A stretch of 64,000 nt of DNA, from contig NC_090021.1 of the NCBI RefSeq assembly GCF_037176765.1, positions 56,074,953-56,138,952 on the forward strand. Direction: 5' to 3'. Source of the DNA: Anolis sagrei. Lineage: Eukaryota; Chordata; Lepidosauria; Squamata; Anolidae. The translations under genes were made by a program, and so were the position numbers. Below are positions 44,054 to 55,304 of this stretch, piece by piece. The first letter of the stretch is position 1. Every line of letters begins with the position of its first letter. Under the pieces are notes generated by a model that was not told the DNA's origin, made no database searches, and worked only from the letters and a program-made list of their open reading frames with translations.

Positions 44054-44368
44054 CACTGCTCCTTAAACTGCGGGTCTCAATCTCAAATGGGATCCCCTTA
44101 GCTCAGTGTTAGGGTCCTGAAAAACTGGCAACAGTAAAAGATTTCTATGCATTGGCAGTTTCAGATATTTACATGAATCTATTGTGTAATGTTTACAATG
44201 GATTCGGCAGAAGATGCTTCATAAAAAGAAAAACAAGTCTATTTGGCAAGCCTGGTACATGGAGAAATGTTTTATTTTATATGTATTTTATACATCTATA
44301 TACCTGGGATCATGCAAAGATTTCTTGGGCTGAAAGGGGTCAGGAATGAAAAAGTTTAAGAAGCCCTG
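44054..44368. mobile_element. hAT MITE with degenerate 8-base duplication
   Basis: Ends CACTGCTCCTTAAACT and inverted CAGGGCTTCTTAAACT. The flanks CTATATAG and CTTTAGAG agree at 6 of 8. A second copy of the left part is at 62371-62560. Confidence 0.8.
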
Positions 44369-44479
44369 CTTTAGAGCAGCCATCTACAATCAGTGAAGGT
44401 CCTGCCCTCTGTTCTCTGATTCTTAGGACAAGGGGGAAAAAATCACAGGGTGAAACCACTGACTTAAAAAGTATTTGCA

Positions 44480-44905
44480 TGTAGGATAATAGACTTGGAA
44501 GGGAGCACAAAGACCATTCTAGTCAACCCCCTCCCCCCCCCCCCCCGAATCATATAGGAATATATAGTGAATGTACTCCTGAAAGTGAGCCAACCAACCT
44601 CTGCTAAAGACCTCCAAAGGAGGAGTCCAACATACTGCAGAGCAATTTATTCCACAACTGCTCTTGCAGCCATGATGTTCTTCCTAATCCTTTCCTCCCT
44701 CCCTATCTTCCTTCCTTCTGTCCTTCCTTGTCATTTGAAGACATAGATTCATGCTCCAATCTATGGTGTATCAGAAAACAAGCTGGCTCCATGTTCTACA
44801 GATATCTAAAGATGCTATCCTCTCTCTTCTCAAGTCTTCTCTTTTGCAAGTTAAACATACCCAGTGTCCTCAATCATCCTTTATAGGACTAGGTTATGAA
44901 TAGTC
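44480..44905 (-). mobile_element. CR1 LINE 3' part, diverged
   Basis: Inverted CR1 sequence: AGACTTGGAAGGGAGCACAA at the left; TTTTGCAAGTTAAACATACC then CAGTGTCCTCAATCATCCTT at the right. A 14-base C run (44533-44546) interrupts it. Confidence 0.75.
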
Positions 44906-45525
44906 CCCATTTATTAGATTGAGGTTTTGTTTGCTTTTTACTTTAACATCACAATCTCTTCAACTGTGGTTGATACAAAATGTAGGCTGCTTAATGACAT
45001 ATTCAATCTCATCTCATGTGACATTATAAGGTGTCATTTCCAGGTCTCCATTTTTTGTGTGGAAATCTCAGAGCCAGATATTATCTGGATGTTCTGGAAT
45101 ACAACTCCCACCACCCATAATTGTATTGCCAAGTTGGAGGAGGTTGTTTTAGAGCAATCTGAACACATGCTCAAAATAATCACGTTTTTCATCTAGTATA
45201 TTTCCTCAGCATTAACAAATGTATGAACCCAATGGCATTAATTTCAAGAAGCTTGCTTAAAATTGCAAAGCAAGGACTGAGGTATGTTTTGCTGAGCTGT
45301 ATAAAGCAGTTAATAGTTTACGTGGTAACTGCTTATATAGCAGATTTATGAGTGACACAAGATATCTAATCTCTTCTCAGCTAAGCATTGAAAAACCAGT
45401 CTAGTACTATTCCACTGATGGACCTGTTATTTGCAATATCTTTTGAACAAATAGGCAGTACAATCCAGATGTTTCATGCAATATTATGAGCCCATCCTTG
45501 CTTGCATCACTTCCACTTCTTTTGA

Positions 45526-45561
45526 AAGATTACTCTCTATTTTGTAATAGAGAGTAATCTT
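45526..45561. repeat. Perfect 16-base-arm hairpin, 4-base loop
   Basis: AAGATTACTCTCTATT, loop TTGT, then the exact inverse AATAGAGAGTAATCTT. No known element end or terminator context was recognised. Confidence 0.95.
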
Positions 45562-46229
45562 GTAATTCCCAAACTTCTAGCATTGTAGGAATTTAAATCT
45601 GCAGATAAGTATTTAGAAATACAGTTTAATCAACCAAAGAAAAGGGCCAGGTAAAGTTATCGAGAGAATGTGAATGAGGCAAACTGGAGAACTCTAGGTT
45701 TTCTCACTCTCTGCAATTTGGGGACTGGAAGAAAAATTCATTTGGGAACCAGAATTCATATCTGAGATAATATACCCTCATTTCCTACCTCACACTTTGA
45801 AGAACCAGTTTTAATCAGAAAGCGCAAACATGATTTGACTTTCACTCTTGCTTTTTTTAAAACAAGAGGCAAAATATAATGTAATCATTGGCTTGATAAG
45901 GGAATGACAGTTGATGGACATGGTCAGGATCAAGTTGTATGTTGTAAGTTCAAACTCCATCTCTACCATTCACAAAAAAGTCAAGAAAAACTTAAGCACA
46001 CTTTGATGCCATGTTTTCCTTGATCACTGTCACACTGCATCTTTGATTATAGCCAGCTGAAACCTAAATACCAAATGTACGCTTATTTTCTTCAACAGCC
46101 CACTGAGAGAGGCCATTTCAATATGCATTCTGGAATAATTCCCAATATATTGAGGAATTCAAGCCAAGTATGCTAGTTATGGAGGCAATCCAGTTCCCTG
46201 CAGGAGGTCGAGGTCTGCTGGGGTTTGGT

Positions 46230-46345
46230 TCCAGGACCCCTTATGGCAAATGGGTCAAAGTCATTTTCATTGAGAGCCACAGGAGCCTCATAGTTGCCTT
46301 CATGGGGCTCTTGAATCAATGTATGGATTGTCTGTGACTACAGAG
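46230..46345. mobile_element. hAT-type fragment related to 16738-17232
   Basis: GTCAAAGTCATTTTCATTGA, then TAGTTGCCTTCATGGGGCTC and TTGAATCAATGTATGGA align with the left part of the 16738 element. Confidence 0.6.
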
Positions 46346-47088
46346 GGCCAACTATTAGTTTTTTGACAAAATGATTGGTATTTATAGTACTGGATCTTTA
46401 GAGAAAATCTGCTATGCTTGATGAAAATTGTGCACATTCAGTAGCCATGGGTTGCATCAGAGATAATGGATTGAAGAGCCTAGAGTCCTGAACAGCACTG
46501 CTCATTTGCAATGTTTATATTGCAAACTCCAGATTCTATAACTAACCCTGACAACTTCTTGCGTTCTCTACACTTCTCTCCCTTTTCATTCTACACCCAT
46601 GAATGTGCTTCTGTGTCATACCTCTACTCGGAAAAGAACTGTATTACTGGCTAACTGCATGTCAGACACAGGAAACCAAGAGCAATTCAGCCATGAACCA
46701 CAGAACCCCTTGAAATTATATCATGCACAGTGCTGCGTGACAAGATGGATGTGTTCTCTGTGTCTGACCTTGCTTTTTAATCCAAGAGAAATATTAATTT
46801 GTGTCTTGAAACCTTGACCATCCTACATGATATTAGACACAACACACATTCCAGCTGAGCGGTGATTGAGTTGTGGGCCCTTTTGCCAAGCTCCAGGTCA
46901 CTTAGCAACTGCAGCCATCTTCTGAAAGTGGCCAGCCTTGAAAAGTGCCAGGCTTGCTGAAAAAAATTACCTCACCCTTCGCCATATGGACTCTTCTAAA
47001 CAAAAGGCCCATGCTGAAGGAACTACCTATCTGTTTTGAATAAAAATTGCAATTTTAAAACTTTGCACATATAAATATTAAAGCTAAA

Positions 47089-47380
47089 GGTTGTCCCCTG
47101 ACATTAAGTCAAGTCGTGTCTGACTCTGGGGGTTGGTGCTCATCTCCATTTCTAAGCTGAAGAGTCTGCGTTGTCCGTAGCCACCTTCAAGGTCATGTAG
47201 TCAGCATGACTGCATGGGATGCTGTTACCTTCCCACCGGAAAGTACCTATTGATCTACTCACATTTGCATGTTTTCAAACTGCTAGGTTGGCAGAAGCTG
47301 GGGCTGACAGTGGAAGCTCACACCACTCCCTGGATTCAAACTTGTGACCTTTCGGTCAACAAGCTCAGCAGCTCAGTGTA
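47089..47380 (-). mobile_element. Sauria-type SINE
   Basis: Inverted: CCCCTGACATTAAGTCAAGT at the left, TCATCTCCATTTCTAAGCTG, CACATTTGCATGTTTTCAAA and, at the right, the B-box region GGATTCAAACTTGTGACCTT. Confidence 0.88.
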
Positions 47381-47726
47381 TAAATATAAATAGGAGAATG
47401 CAATTTAAACCTAACTGGATATTTAAAAAAAGACAACATGAAATGAAATGATCCCGGTCTCTGCAAAGAAAGAAGAAAAACAAAATACAGGTCCTGGTAG
47501 ATTTCTTTGGATTTTATTTTACTTCCCCCCACCTTGGAGAGAGGTTCTTGTTGACATAGTTCTTGTTTTTCACCTACCCGTCTTTTGTTCTCACAACAGG
47601 CCTGTGAGGTAGGTTGAACTGAGAAGCGATGATGAGCCCAAAGTCACCTGTAACCATCACAACTAAACAGACATTGGGCTCAGAACCAGGTAATGCATTT
47701 TTCCTTGTTTCAAGGACGCAACTAGA

Positions 47727-48221
47727 CAGATCTTTCCAATCATTTCAAGTTGGTGACACGCTTTGTAGTCATGAATTATTTTGCAATTCAGTTTACTTGC
47801 AAATCAGAGGTTAACCCAATCCCTTATAAGAGATGTGGGCTCATATATTAAATGTAATGTATTTTTTTTAATCTTGTCAGAAGCAGCTTGAGAAACTGCA
47901 AGTCGCTTCTAGTGTGAGAGAATTAGCTGTCTGCAGGGATTTTGCCCAGGGGATGCCCAGATGTTTTACCATCCTGTAGGAGGCTTCTCTCATGTTCCCG
48001 CATGGGAAGCTGGAGCTGACAGGTGGGATCTCACCCTGTCTCATGGATTCGAACCACCAGCCTTCAGATCAGCAATCCAGCTGGCACAAGGGTTTAACCC
48101 TTGTATGGGGACACAACATATCTCATGAATAGCTTCTGCTCAGAGGTTTCTTTTGTGTGACACATCTGCAGGCTGCAGCCAACACACTGATGTGTTGTAA
48201 CACACAGTTTGGAAAGCTCGG
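47727..48221. mobile_element. hAT-type element with a SINE inside
   Basis: Left CAGATCTTTCCAATCATTTC, AAGTTGGTGACACGC; right inverted CCGAGCTTTCCAAACTGTGT. It is the same family as 38162-40549; internal GCAAATCAGAGGTTAACCCA is also shared. No target duplication is clear. Confidence 0.72.
47867..48107 (-). mobile_element. tRNA-type SINE (family C)
   Basis: Inverted: CTTGTCAGAAGCAGCTTGAG, GGGGATGCCCAGATGTTTTA, CGCATGGGAAGCTGGAGCTG and the head CTGGCACAAGGGTTTAACCC at the right. Confidence 0.88.
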
Positions 48222-48744
48222 CTCCGGGAGTTTATGGACCTTTATGCCATTCATATTGAATTTGCAATTAGCCAAGTAATAGCCAAAGCAGTAGTGCTTA
48301 ATAAAAAGTAAACAGAGAAATTCTTATTAACTTATCTGGTATTACTATACCAAAATTCCACAAGACATCTCAGCTTTTCTATGAAATATGCAATGTGAAG
48401 AAGCAAAGCAATGCATTCATTTTCTTCGGACTGCAGGTAGGTGGTAGTGGCCAGATTTTAAAGTACTGCTGCTTCATCTCATTAAATGCTCTTCATCTCA
48501 TTAAATGCTATGAGACAGCTCTCCGTTTTAGTGTTATAGTCCAGGGCATACCGGCTCACAGAGATAATAGGAAGGTCAGAAACAATATCTATTGCCTTTA
48601 GTAGGTCTCATTTGCAGTGCTCACAGTCCTATTGAAAGTCAGCCAGACCATTATGTGAAAAGACTCCCATAAGACACAGCCAGTGACTTTCATTTCTGGA
48701 CTTTTCTTGCCCTGTAAGACATATTAATAAGCAATTGTCATTAT

Positions 48745-48990
48745 CTAGAAGTGTTCTACTATAGTGCTGTGATTTGAGCATTGGACCATGATTCTAGAGA
48801 CCAGGGTTCAATTCCCTGTTCAACCATGGAAACCCAATAGGCGACCTTCAAAGGCAAACTCTCACTGCCTCATTGGAAGGAAATGGCAAACCTCTTATGA
48901 GCAAGAAAGCCCCATGGGAGGTTCACCTTATGGTCACCATAAGTTTGAAATTACTTGAAGACAAACAACAGCAGCAAAAACAACAAGAAG
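48745..48990 (+). mobile_element. tRNA-type SINE, ACA-tailed family, near full length
   Basis: Head GTGCTGTGATTTGAGCATTG with B box GGGTTCAATTC; AACCATGGAAACCCAATAGG; CACCATAAGTTTGAAATTAC; tail of ACA/GCA units. Confidence 0.85.
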
Positions 48991-49429
48991 TAAATACATC
49001 TGGCACTCTGTATCCACATTCTGCACATGGAAATTGAAACTAAATATAGCTCAAAAATATTGAGGAGGGGGGATTTCCAAAAGCTAACTTTGATTTTGCT
49101 GTGTGCCAAGCATACCCTGATGTAGCCTCCCACCATTTCAGAGATCCTCGGGCTCTTTCTGGCACTCTGGAATATATGAGAATGGTTTGTAGGTTTGTTA
49201 GGACTTTTTCACATGGGGCATTTTTGCCCCGTTTTTCCACTTTTGGGCACGGCAAAGAAGGGGCCTGCCTTGCACCATCACACAACACACAGCAGGTCCC
49301 ACCCACATTTCTTCCAAAGTCAAGGGAAGTGTAGTTTGAGTAGCTCCATTGATGCTACCCACACTCTCCTCCCCTTTTGCTGTGTAATGACAGAAAGGGT
49401 GGCAGGGCAACACATGTTGTCATGCATTC

Positions 49430-49550
49430 TTGCACTTTTATACCACCCTTCTCAGCCGGAAGGCGACTCAGGGTGGTTTACAGTTGGCAACAATTTGATG
49501 CCTCAGCAATTATAAACAAGTAAAAACAATAATAAACTTCTGTTAAAATC
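49430..49550 (-). mobile_element. L2-like LINE terminus
   Basis: Inverted tail: GCACTTTTATACCACCCTTC then CGGAAGGCGACTCAGGGTGG. Confidence 0.65.
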
Positions 49551-49558
49551 TTTAGCAT

Positions 49559-49561
<3 letters not shown>

Positions 49562-49644
<83 letters not shown>
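49562..49644. repeat. (AT)n(AC)n microsatellite
   Basis: About twenty AT units followed by about twenty-one AC units, compound and nearly perfect. Confidence 0.95.
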
Positions 49645-49645
<1 letters not shown>

Positions 49646-50059
49646 CCATAAAACATTGTCCTGGGTGTCTTTCTGCCATCTGATGGCTTTATGACTTTAC
49701 ACGGTGGTGGCTCCCCTTATCATCGTGTGATAAGAGGAGGAGGAAGGGCGTGTGGGGTGCCATGAGCAGCCCCGCATACCTTTTCTTTCACTGGTGATTG
49801 CCAGCATAATGGCAGGACCTGAAAGGGCGGTGGAAAGAGGTCCATTGTCACATTTCCACTTAGACTGGAGCCTTGAGCTCTTGAAATTAAATATTGTTAA
49901 GGATATACACAGGACAACATTTGTTCCTTTCTCTTCATATGATCTAAGTTCATGTAATTTGTGAGGCATTCCCTGGAAAGTTACATTTAGTCTGTAGTTT
50001 TTAAGCCACGTATGAGCAGTGGCAGGATCCTAGGCATGTAGCAAAGAACAGTCTGGCCT

Positions 50060-50345
50060 CACTTTGGTTCCAGAACCCCTATGGATATCAACATCAGTAA
50101 GCGCTAAAGCAATGACATAATAAAATGGTGTCCCTTATATAAAGTGATGGACAATTCAAACAAATGCCAGAGAGCCTGAAGTTCTGAAAACGTCAGCAAG
50201 CTGCAGGAAGACATATCTACATTTCAGCATCATGCTCAGTGCACGGCAAAATCAACATTTACTTTTGGATTTTTAAAAAAATATTTTTGAAGCATGATCG
50301 GTTGAATGCATGGATACAGAATCTGTAAATATGAAGGGCCGGCTG
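50060..50345 (-). mobile_element. Mariner/pogo-like element, diverged copy
   Basis: Inverted relative to 24276-24835: TTGGTTCCAGAACCCCTATG at the left and AATATGAAGGGCCGGCTGTG at the right. Confidence 0.6.
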
Positions 50346-50937
50346 TGCCGTTACAGTTTGTTGTTACCTGGAGAAGACAGTCAGTTGCTTCAGAGGCTGG
50401 TTGATTATTCCTGTATGAAGCTAGCTCAGTGATTTATTTCTATAACAAAGCCAATGGCTTGCATACTAATAAGAGGTGGGAGGACAGTGAGAAAAGGTGA
50501 AGCTGACAATTTTTTATTAGATTTCCTCACCAATTGTCCTCCAAAGTTGTTGCACTTTTCAGTTCTAATAGTACATCGAAGCATATATTAAATGCTTCTA
50601 GCTTACATATTTCACTTTGATGTCAGCATTTGTTAAAGTTATAGTTTATCGTTTCAAGGCCAAATTAGATAGTGGGAGAAACGCATCTCATGTGCAATGT
50701 TGCTTTTAATAAAGAAAGATGTTCCATGCAGGAATGGAACCTGATCCAGGCAAAGTCTGTTGTGTTCTATTTTTGGCCCTGAGCAAAACTATTCATTATT
50801 ATTCATCCAAGGGATTTGGTCTTCACCTCTTGATCCATTGGGTCACCCAGGACAACACAAAATTGCCTTTCACAAGATTAAAAACTGACATGAGCTTCAA
50901 TAACTATTTTCATTCAACATTATCTAGACTGCAAAGG

Positions 50938-51247
50938 GGCCCCCTGGTGGCACAGCAGGTTAAAACGCTGAGCTGCTGAACTTGCTGACCAAAAGGTTGG
51001 CAGTTCAAAACCGGGGAGCAGGGTGAACTCCTGCTGTTAGGGCTAGCTTCTGCCAACCTAGCAGTTCGAAAGCATGCAAATGTGTGTATATTGATAGGTA
51101 CCGCTTCTGCAGGAAGGTAATGGTATTCTTTGACCTTGGAGGTGTCTACAGACTGCCCTGGATCTTCGGCTTAGAAATGGAGATGAGCACCACCCCTCAG
51201 AGTTGGACACGACTAGACTTAATGTCAGGGGAAATCTTTACCTTTAC
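50938..51247 (+). mobile_element. Sauria-type SINE with 14-base target duplication
   Basis: Head CCCCCTGGTGGCACAGCAGG, then GCTGAGCTGCTGAACTTGCT; body AGTTCGAAAGCATGCAAATG; end GAGTTGGACACGACTAGACT. CTAGACTGCAAAGG is repeated at 50924-50937 and 51248-51261 with no difference. Confidence 0.95.
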
Positions 51248-51844
51248 CTAGACTGCAAAGGAAGAAAAAAAATCAAGCAATTTATTTGATATTTTTACTT
51301 ATTTATTTACTTATTTATGACTAGAAAAATAATGTTTCCTGCAAATAATTGCAGTCAACAATGAATTTGTTGAAAACAGCTTGTCACAGGGGTTGTCAGA
51401 GTTTTACTGTCTCCAGCTGTAAACGTCGGGAGCTATGTAGAGAGAGATTTTGGGGAAAAGATGGACCTACATGCTACCATCCCATTATTTCTGTCTCCTA
51501 TCATGCAGCCCAGACAGGGAGTTTGAGAACCAGCATCTGGCTTCTGAGTGGTCAAAGCAGAGAGAAGACAGACTCTGGTCCAAATTGCTATGCCTTACCG
51601 GGACGTCCATCAAGCTTTGTGTGTGGGCAGACTGAAATTATTCAATGGTTTGGAACAGGAATATTCCAAAACAGACAGCAATGAAGAAATAGGGATCTAC
51701 TCATTTGGTTGTTGCGAGGTTCTGGCGTGAGTTGTTCCAGCAGATGTTCTCTATTTTTTCTTCTGTAAAAAGAGACTCTGGTTTTTATTAAAGCAGATAA
51801 AATGCAAAGGAGAGAATATGGTCATTTATGCATTCAGCGAATAC

Positions 51845-52031
51845 TGTAGTTCCTCAGTTCTAAGATGCTCGTTTTCCCCATATATAAACATCTCTAAAAA
51901 TGGGGTGAGTCTTAGAATTGTGGGTGCTATCTATGTATATACAAATCAAGCTTTTTCCCACTTTTGGTGGTACTGAAACTAGTGTGTGTCTTTACAATTG
52001 ATGGCACCTTAGAATCAAAGAAATACAGTAC
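51845..52031. mobile_element. Short inverted-repeat MITE
   Basis: Ends TACTGTAGTTCCTCAGTTCT and inverted TACTGTATTTCTTTGATTCT, followed by AAGATGC/AAGGTGC. TA at the tips fits a mariner/pogo-like origin. Confidence 0.75.
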
Positions 52032-52919
52032 CTTTTTAAAGATGATAATAAAAGCTGATATAAATTTTTAAGGAAAAAGTTTTCCTAGGAAGAAAAAGTA
52101 ATGAAAACCAGATTTCGCGTGCCTGCTTCAAAGAATATTTTCCTGCCACAGTCAGGTTTCTCACAACTCTTTAGTAATTTCATTTTGAGTCAAGGCCAGC
52201 CAAACTGCATCCCAGAATATTGAAGGAAATTGCTGACATGTTCACACAATCATTTGCCATCATTTTTTCAGAAATCTTAGATAAAGGGTTCTGTCCTAGC
52301 TCTTCAACATTTTGATCAATGTTTTAGAATACATAACGGAGAAAACCTTAACAAATTTGTGGACCATGCAAAATTGGAAGTGGTCACTAACGCATTGGAA
52401 AACAGGAACAAAATTCAAAAAGACCTTGATGAACCACAAAGTTGGGCTGAACTTAATAAAACAGAACATAATAGACACAAATGTATAATGTTAAAGAATT
52501 TAGGACACAAAAATCAAATTCACAGCTTCACCAGTACTACAAGTGAAAAGCCTTTGAGATTTTTTTGTTGATTATAAGTTAAACATGAGTCAGCAATGCC
52601 TTGCTGCAGCAAAGGAAACAAATGCTATCTTAGCCTGCATTTAATAGAGCCATAGTTTCCAAGTCAAAGGAAGCAATAGTTACACTATATTTTGCACTGG
52701 TCAATACACATCTTCTGTTCTGGGTGCTTTGTTTAAAGGGCATACACAAGTTGGAGCATGTTTAGAGAAATGCAGCAAGAATGCTAAGAGAAATGGAAAG
52801 GAGGTTGAAGGAGCTGGGCATGTTCAACTTAGTCAAGAGATTGAGGGGTGTTATGATCACACTCTTTAAACACCAGAAACAGGGTGCTGGCTTGTTTACT
52901 GTTTACTGCTGAAGGTAGA

Positions 52920-52992
52920 AATAGAGCTGACCTGAGTCCCCCTGGGGAGATGGAGCAAGGTATAAATAAAATTATTATTATTATTATTAACT
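52920..52992 (+). mobile_element. SINE/L2 tail insert in CR1
   Basis: CCTGAGTCCCCCTGGGGAGA, TGGAGCAAGGTATAAATAAA and (ATT)n: a tail-only insert. Confidence 0.7.
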
Positions 52993-53099
52993 AGCTCTAA
53001 TGGTTTTGTTATAGGATACTAGATTTCAACTAAACATTTAAAGAAATGCCTTGACACACGAGTAGTTTGGTATTGGAACCAATTGCCTAGGAAGGCAGG

Positions 53100-53578
53100 T
53101 CCAGGCTATAGCTCAGCTGGTAAATCACCACCAGCAGCAATAAAATCTACCAACCAAAAGGTTGCCCGTTCAAAGCATGGGTCAGTGTGAGCATCTGACT
53201 ATCAGATCAGCTCACTGTTCACCTAAGCAGTTTGAAAACAGCTTAGAGCTGTAAGTAGAGAAATTAGGTACCGCTAAAAAGTGGGGAAGGTATGACACCA
53301 TAAAAGACCAGAAATGCCTCGACCAAATGGAAGAAGTCCTGATGACTCTTTGTCATCAGGACAGTCGTCCGCCCCCCCCCCCCCCCATGGCTAGATTTGA
53401 GCACAACCTCCAAGGTGCCGAAAAGCTGGATGTCGACAAAGCATACCTCCTTTCTGTCTGTTCTATCCTTGTCTGTCCAAACGACATTGAATGTTTGTCA
53501 TGTATGTGTACTGTGATCCACACCGAGTCCCCTTGGGGAGATAGGGCAGAATATAAAGTGTTAATAAAGGGTTAGGGT
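53100..53578 (+). mobile_element. Long tRNA-headed SINE (family D) insert in CR1
   Basis: Head CTATAGCTCAGCTGGTAAAT with CCAACCAAAAGGTTGCCCGT and B-box-like GTTCAAAGC; GAAATTAGGTACCGCTAAAA; ACACCATAAAAGACCAGAAA; tail ACACCGAGTCCCCTTGGGGA. It contains a 15-base C run at 53372-53386. Confidence 0.82.
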
Positions 53579-54654
53579 GGTGAGGTTATTTTCTTTGGAC
53601 TTCTTCAGAAAGAGGCTAGAGAGCTGCACGCTGAGGATGCTCTCACTGGAGATCCTGCATTAGAGAGGCTGACCTGATGGCCTGTTGGGATTCATTCCAG
53701 CTCTATGATTCTGATTCTTTGTGAACAAACTGTTCCGAATGGAAATTGTATGTCTCGATAGCTGCAATTTCCCCTTGCATGATGATGAGAGCATCCTTGA
53801 AATTAGTTTTCAATTTTGCAGGAAACACAGTAGTGGCACTGGATGCTAATTGAAGAAAAGTCTGGGTGAGTTTTCCAGGTCTTTCACAGATCTGGCATTC
53901 AAAGTCAAAATATAAAATAATAATGCTGATCCAGGTCTCCAATGCCATGCAGATTAGTTACAGAACTAATAAAATGGCCCAGCATATACAAGTGCAAATT
54001 AAGAGTTGGCAGTGACTGGTGACACTTATGTCAGATGTGTTTGTCAGTTCTGAATTTTATTCCAGGTTGCAATGGAAACATTTAAGGTGTTTATTTTGCA
54101 ACACCTTTATTCACTTCATTTGAATTTATCTAATTATGCTATGCAAATGTCACCCATGCTGTTTAATGGGCTATAGTAGTTGTTTCTAGTCATAATCCTA
54201 CCATGTTTTAGGAATCACTGATATCTGTGGTTATATATGGAAGCTAAATATTACTTCTGATAGGCTAAATTCATTATTTTAAAGCTTTTATGAATTATTG
54301 ATATTGACACTCAACTGTCAACTATTTTTGCCCCCTAACTCAGCAAATAATTACACACATCTGAGACTAGGCTTGGACACATCTGTCAAGTTCTCATCCC
54401 TGTACCAGTTGGGTGAGCAGGCTGTTCACTAAAAGGTTTGGCATAATTGGTTGTAAGAAGAGCACATCTAACAAAATACTCTTTTGTTCATATCAAGCCG
54501 TGGCAAGTTAAGACAACCAAATACATCTGTCAGAATTCTTCTTGGAAAAATCAGAATATAGATTTGCACTGAATGAAGTATTTCACAAAATTTGTAACCC
54601 TGAACCATTTAAATTAAATGATGGAGTCTTCCTTTTAACACCTGACCTATGTAA

Positions 54655-54782
54655 GGCTTCTTCCACACATCTATATAAAACTGGATTATATGGCCATGTG
54701 GACTCAGATAACCCAGTTCAAAGCAGATATTGTGGATTATCTGCCTTGGTATTCTGGGTTATATGGCTGTGTGGAAGGACCC
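54655..54782. mobile_element. Palindromic MITE (family B), 3-base duplication TAA
   Basis: Ends GGCTTCTTCCACACA and inverted GGGTCCTTCCACACAGCC; TAA at 54652-54654 and 54783-54785. It lies about 200 bases past the predicted EXO1 mRNA end. Confidence 0.78.
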
Positions 54783-54969
54783 TAAGTGACTTGTCAGAAG
54801 GGCTCTAAAGAATACGTGCTCATACCTTTTTCTTCAGCTTCTTTGCCCCATTCAGAACTAGAATTGTTCATAAAAAAACAAAATTTTGTATTCTTCATCT
54901 TGCATCTTCCACATATTTTTTTCCAAACGTTTTGCTTTCTCACATGTAAATAATGACAGTCAAGCACTA

Positions 54970-55159
54970 CATGTGTATCAAAATAATTTTATTCAAGTAG
55001 GTATTCAACAAGATCTGATGAAACTACATTACAATTATAGCTCATAGCCAAACAAGTACAAATTTTACTTTGATTTTTGCATTTTAGAACAATTAATCGA
55101 AATTTCCTGACATTATTTCTGCCAATGATTATAAAATTGCTCAAATCTGCAGTATGAGT
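54970..55159 (-). promoter_or_regulatory. EXO1: EXO1 3' UTR with polyadenylation signal
   Basis: On the - strand an AATAAA lies at 54993-54988, about 170 bases past the stop, followed by a GT-containing stretch. This predicts a short 3' UTR. The cleavage position near 54970 is inferred. Confidence 0.55.
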
Positions 55160-55304
55160 TCATTGAAATATCTTCCGCTGCACATGACTGAATTCAAGTT
55201 TATTAAAAGTATCATCATCTGTGTCAGGAGTGAGCTGAATGTTGTTATCTTTGACTGGAGACAATGGCTTTGTTGTTTTACAAGAGGGTAGTTTTTGAGA
55301 ATCC
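55160..55304 (-). CDS. EXO1: EXO1 last coding exon with stop
   Basis: The acceptor is CAATTTGCAG|. It completes an Arg codon and encodes DSQKLPSCKTTKPLSPVKD, then NIQLTPDTDDDTFNK and VQRKIFQ, ending with TGA at 55162-55160. The C-terminus matches human EXO1 (PLSPVRDNIQLTPEAEEDIF...VQRAIFQ). The intron before it is 2.9 kb and full of repeats. Confidence 0.96.

Larger units (their letters stand above)
44906..47088. other. Unassigned sequence with one hairpin and a hAT fragment
   Basis: Apart from the perfect hairpin at 45526-45561 and a hAT-like piece at 46230-46345, nothing was recognised. Confidence 0.35.
52290..53712 (+). mobile_element. CR1 LINE 3' part broken by two insertions
   Basis: CR1 sequence from GATCAATGTTTTAGAATACA through GGAGCTGGGCATGTTCAACT stops near 52919. 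It resumes at about 52993-53099 (AACATTTAAAGAAATGCCTT, GGTATTGGAACCAATTGCCT) and ends after 53579 with GGCCTGTTGGGATTCATTCC then AGCTCTATGATTCTG. The order matches one element with two later inserts. Confidence 0.8.
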
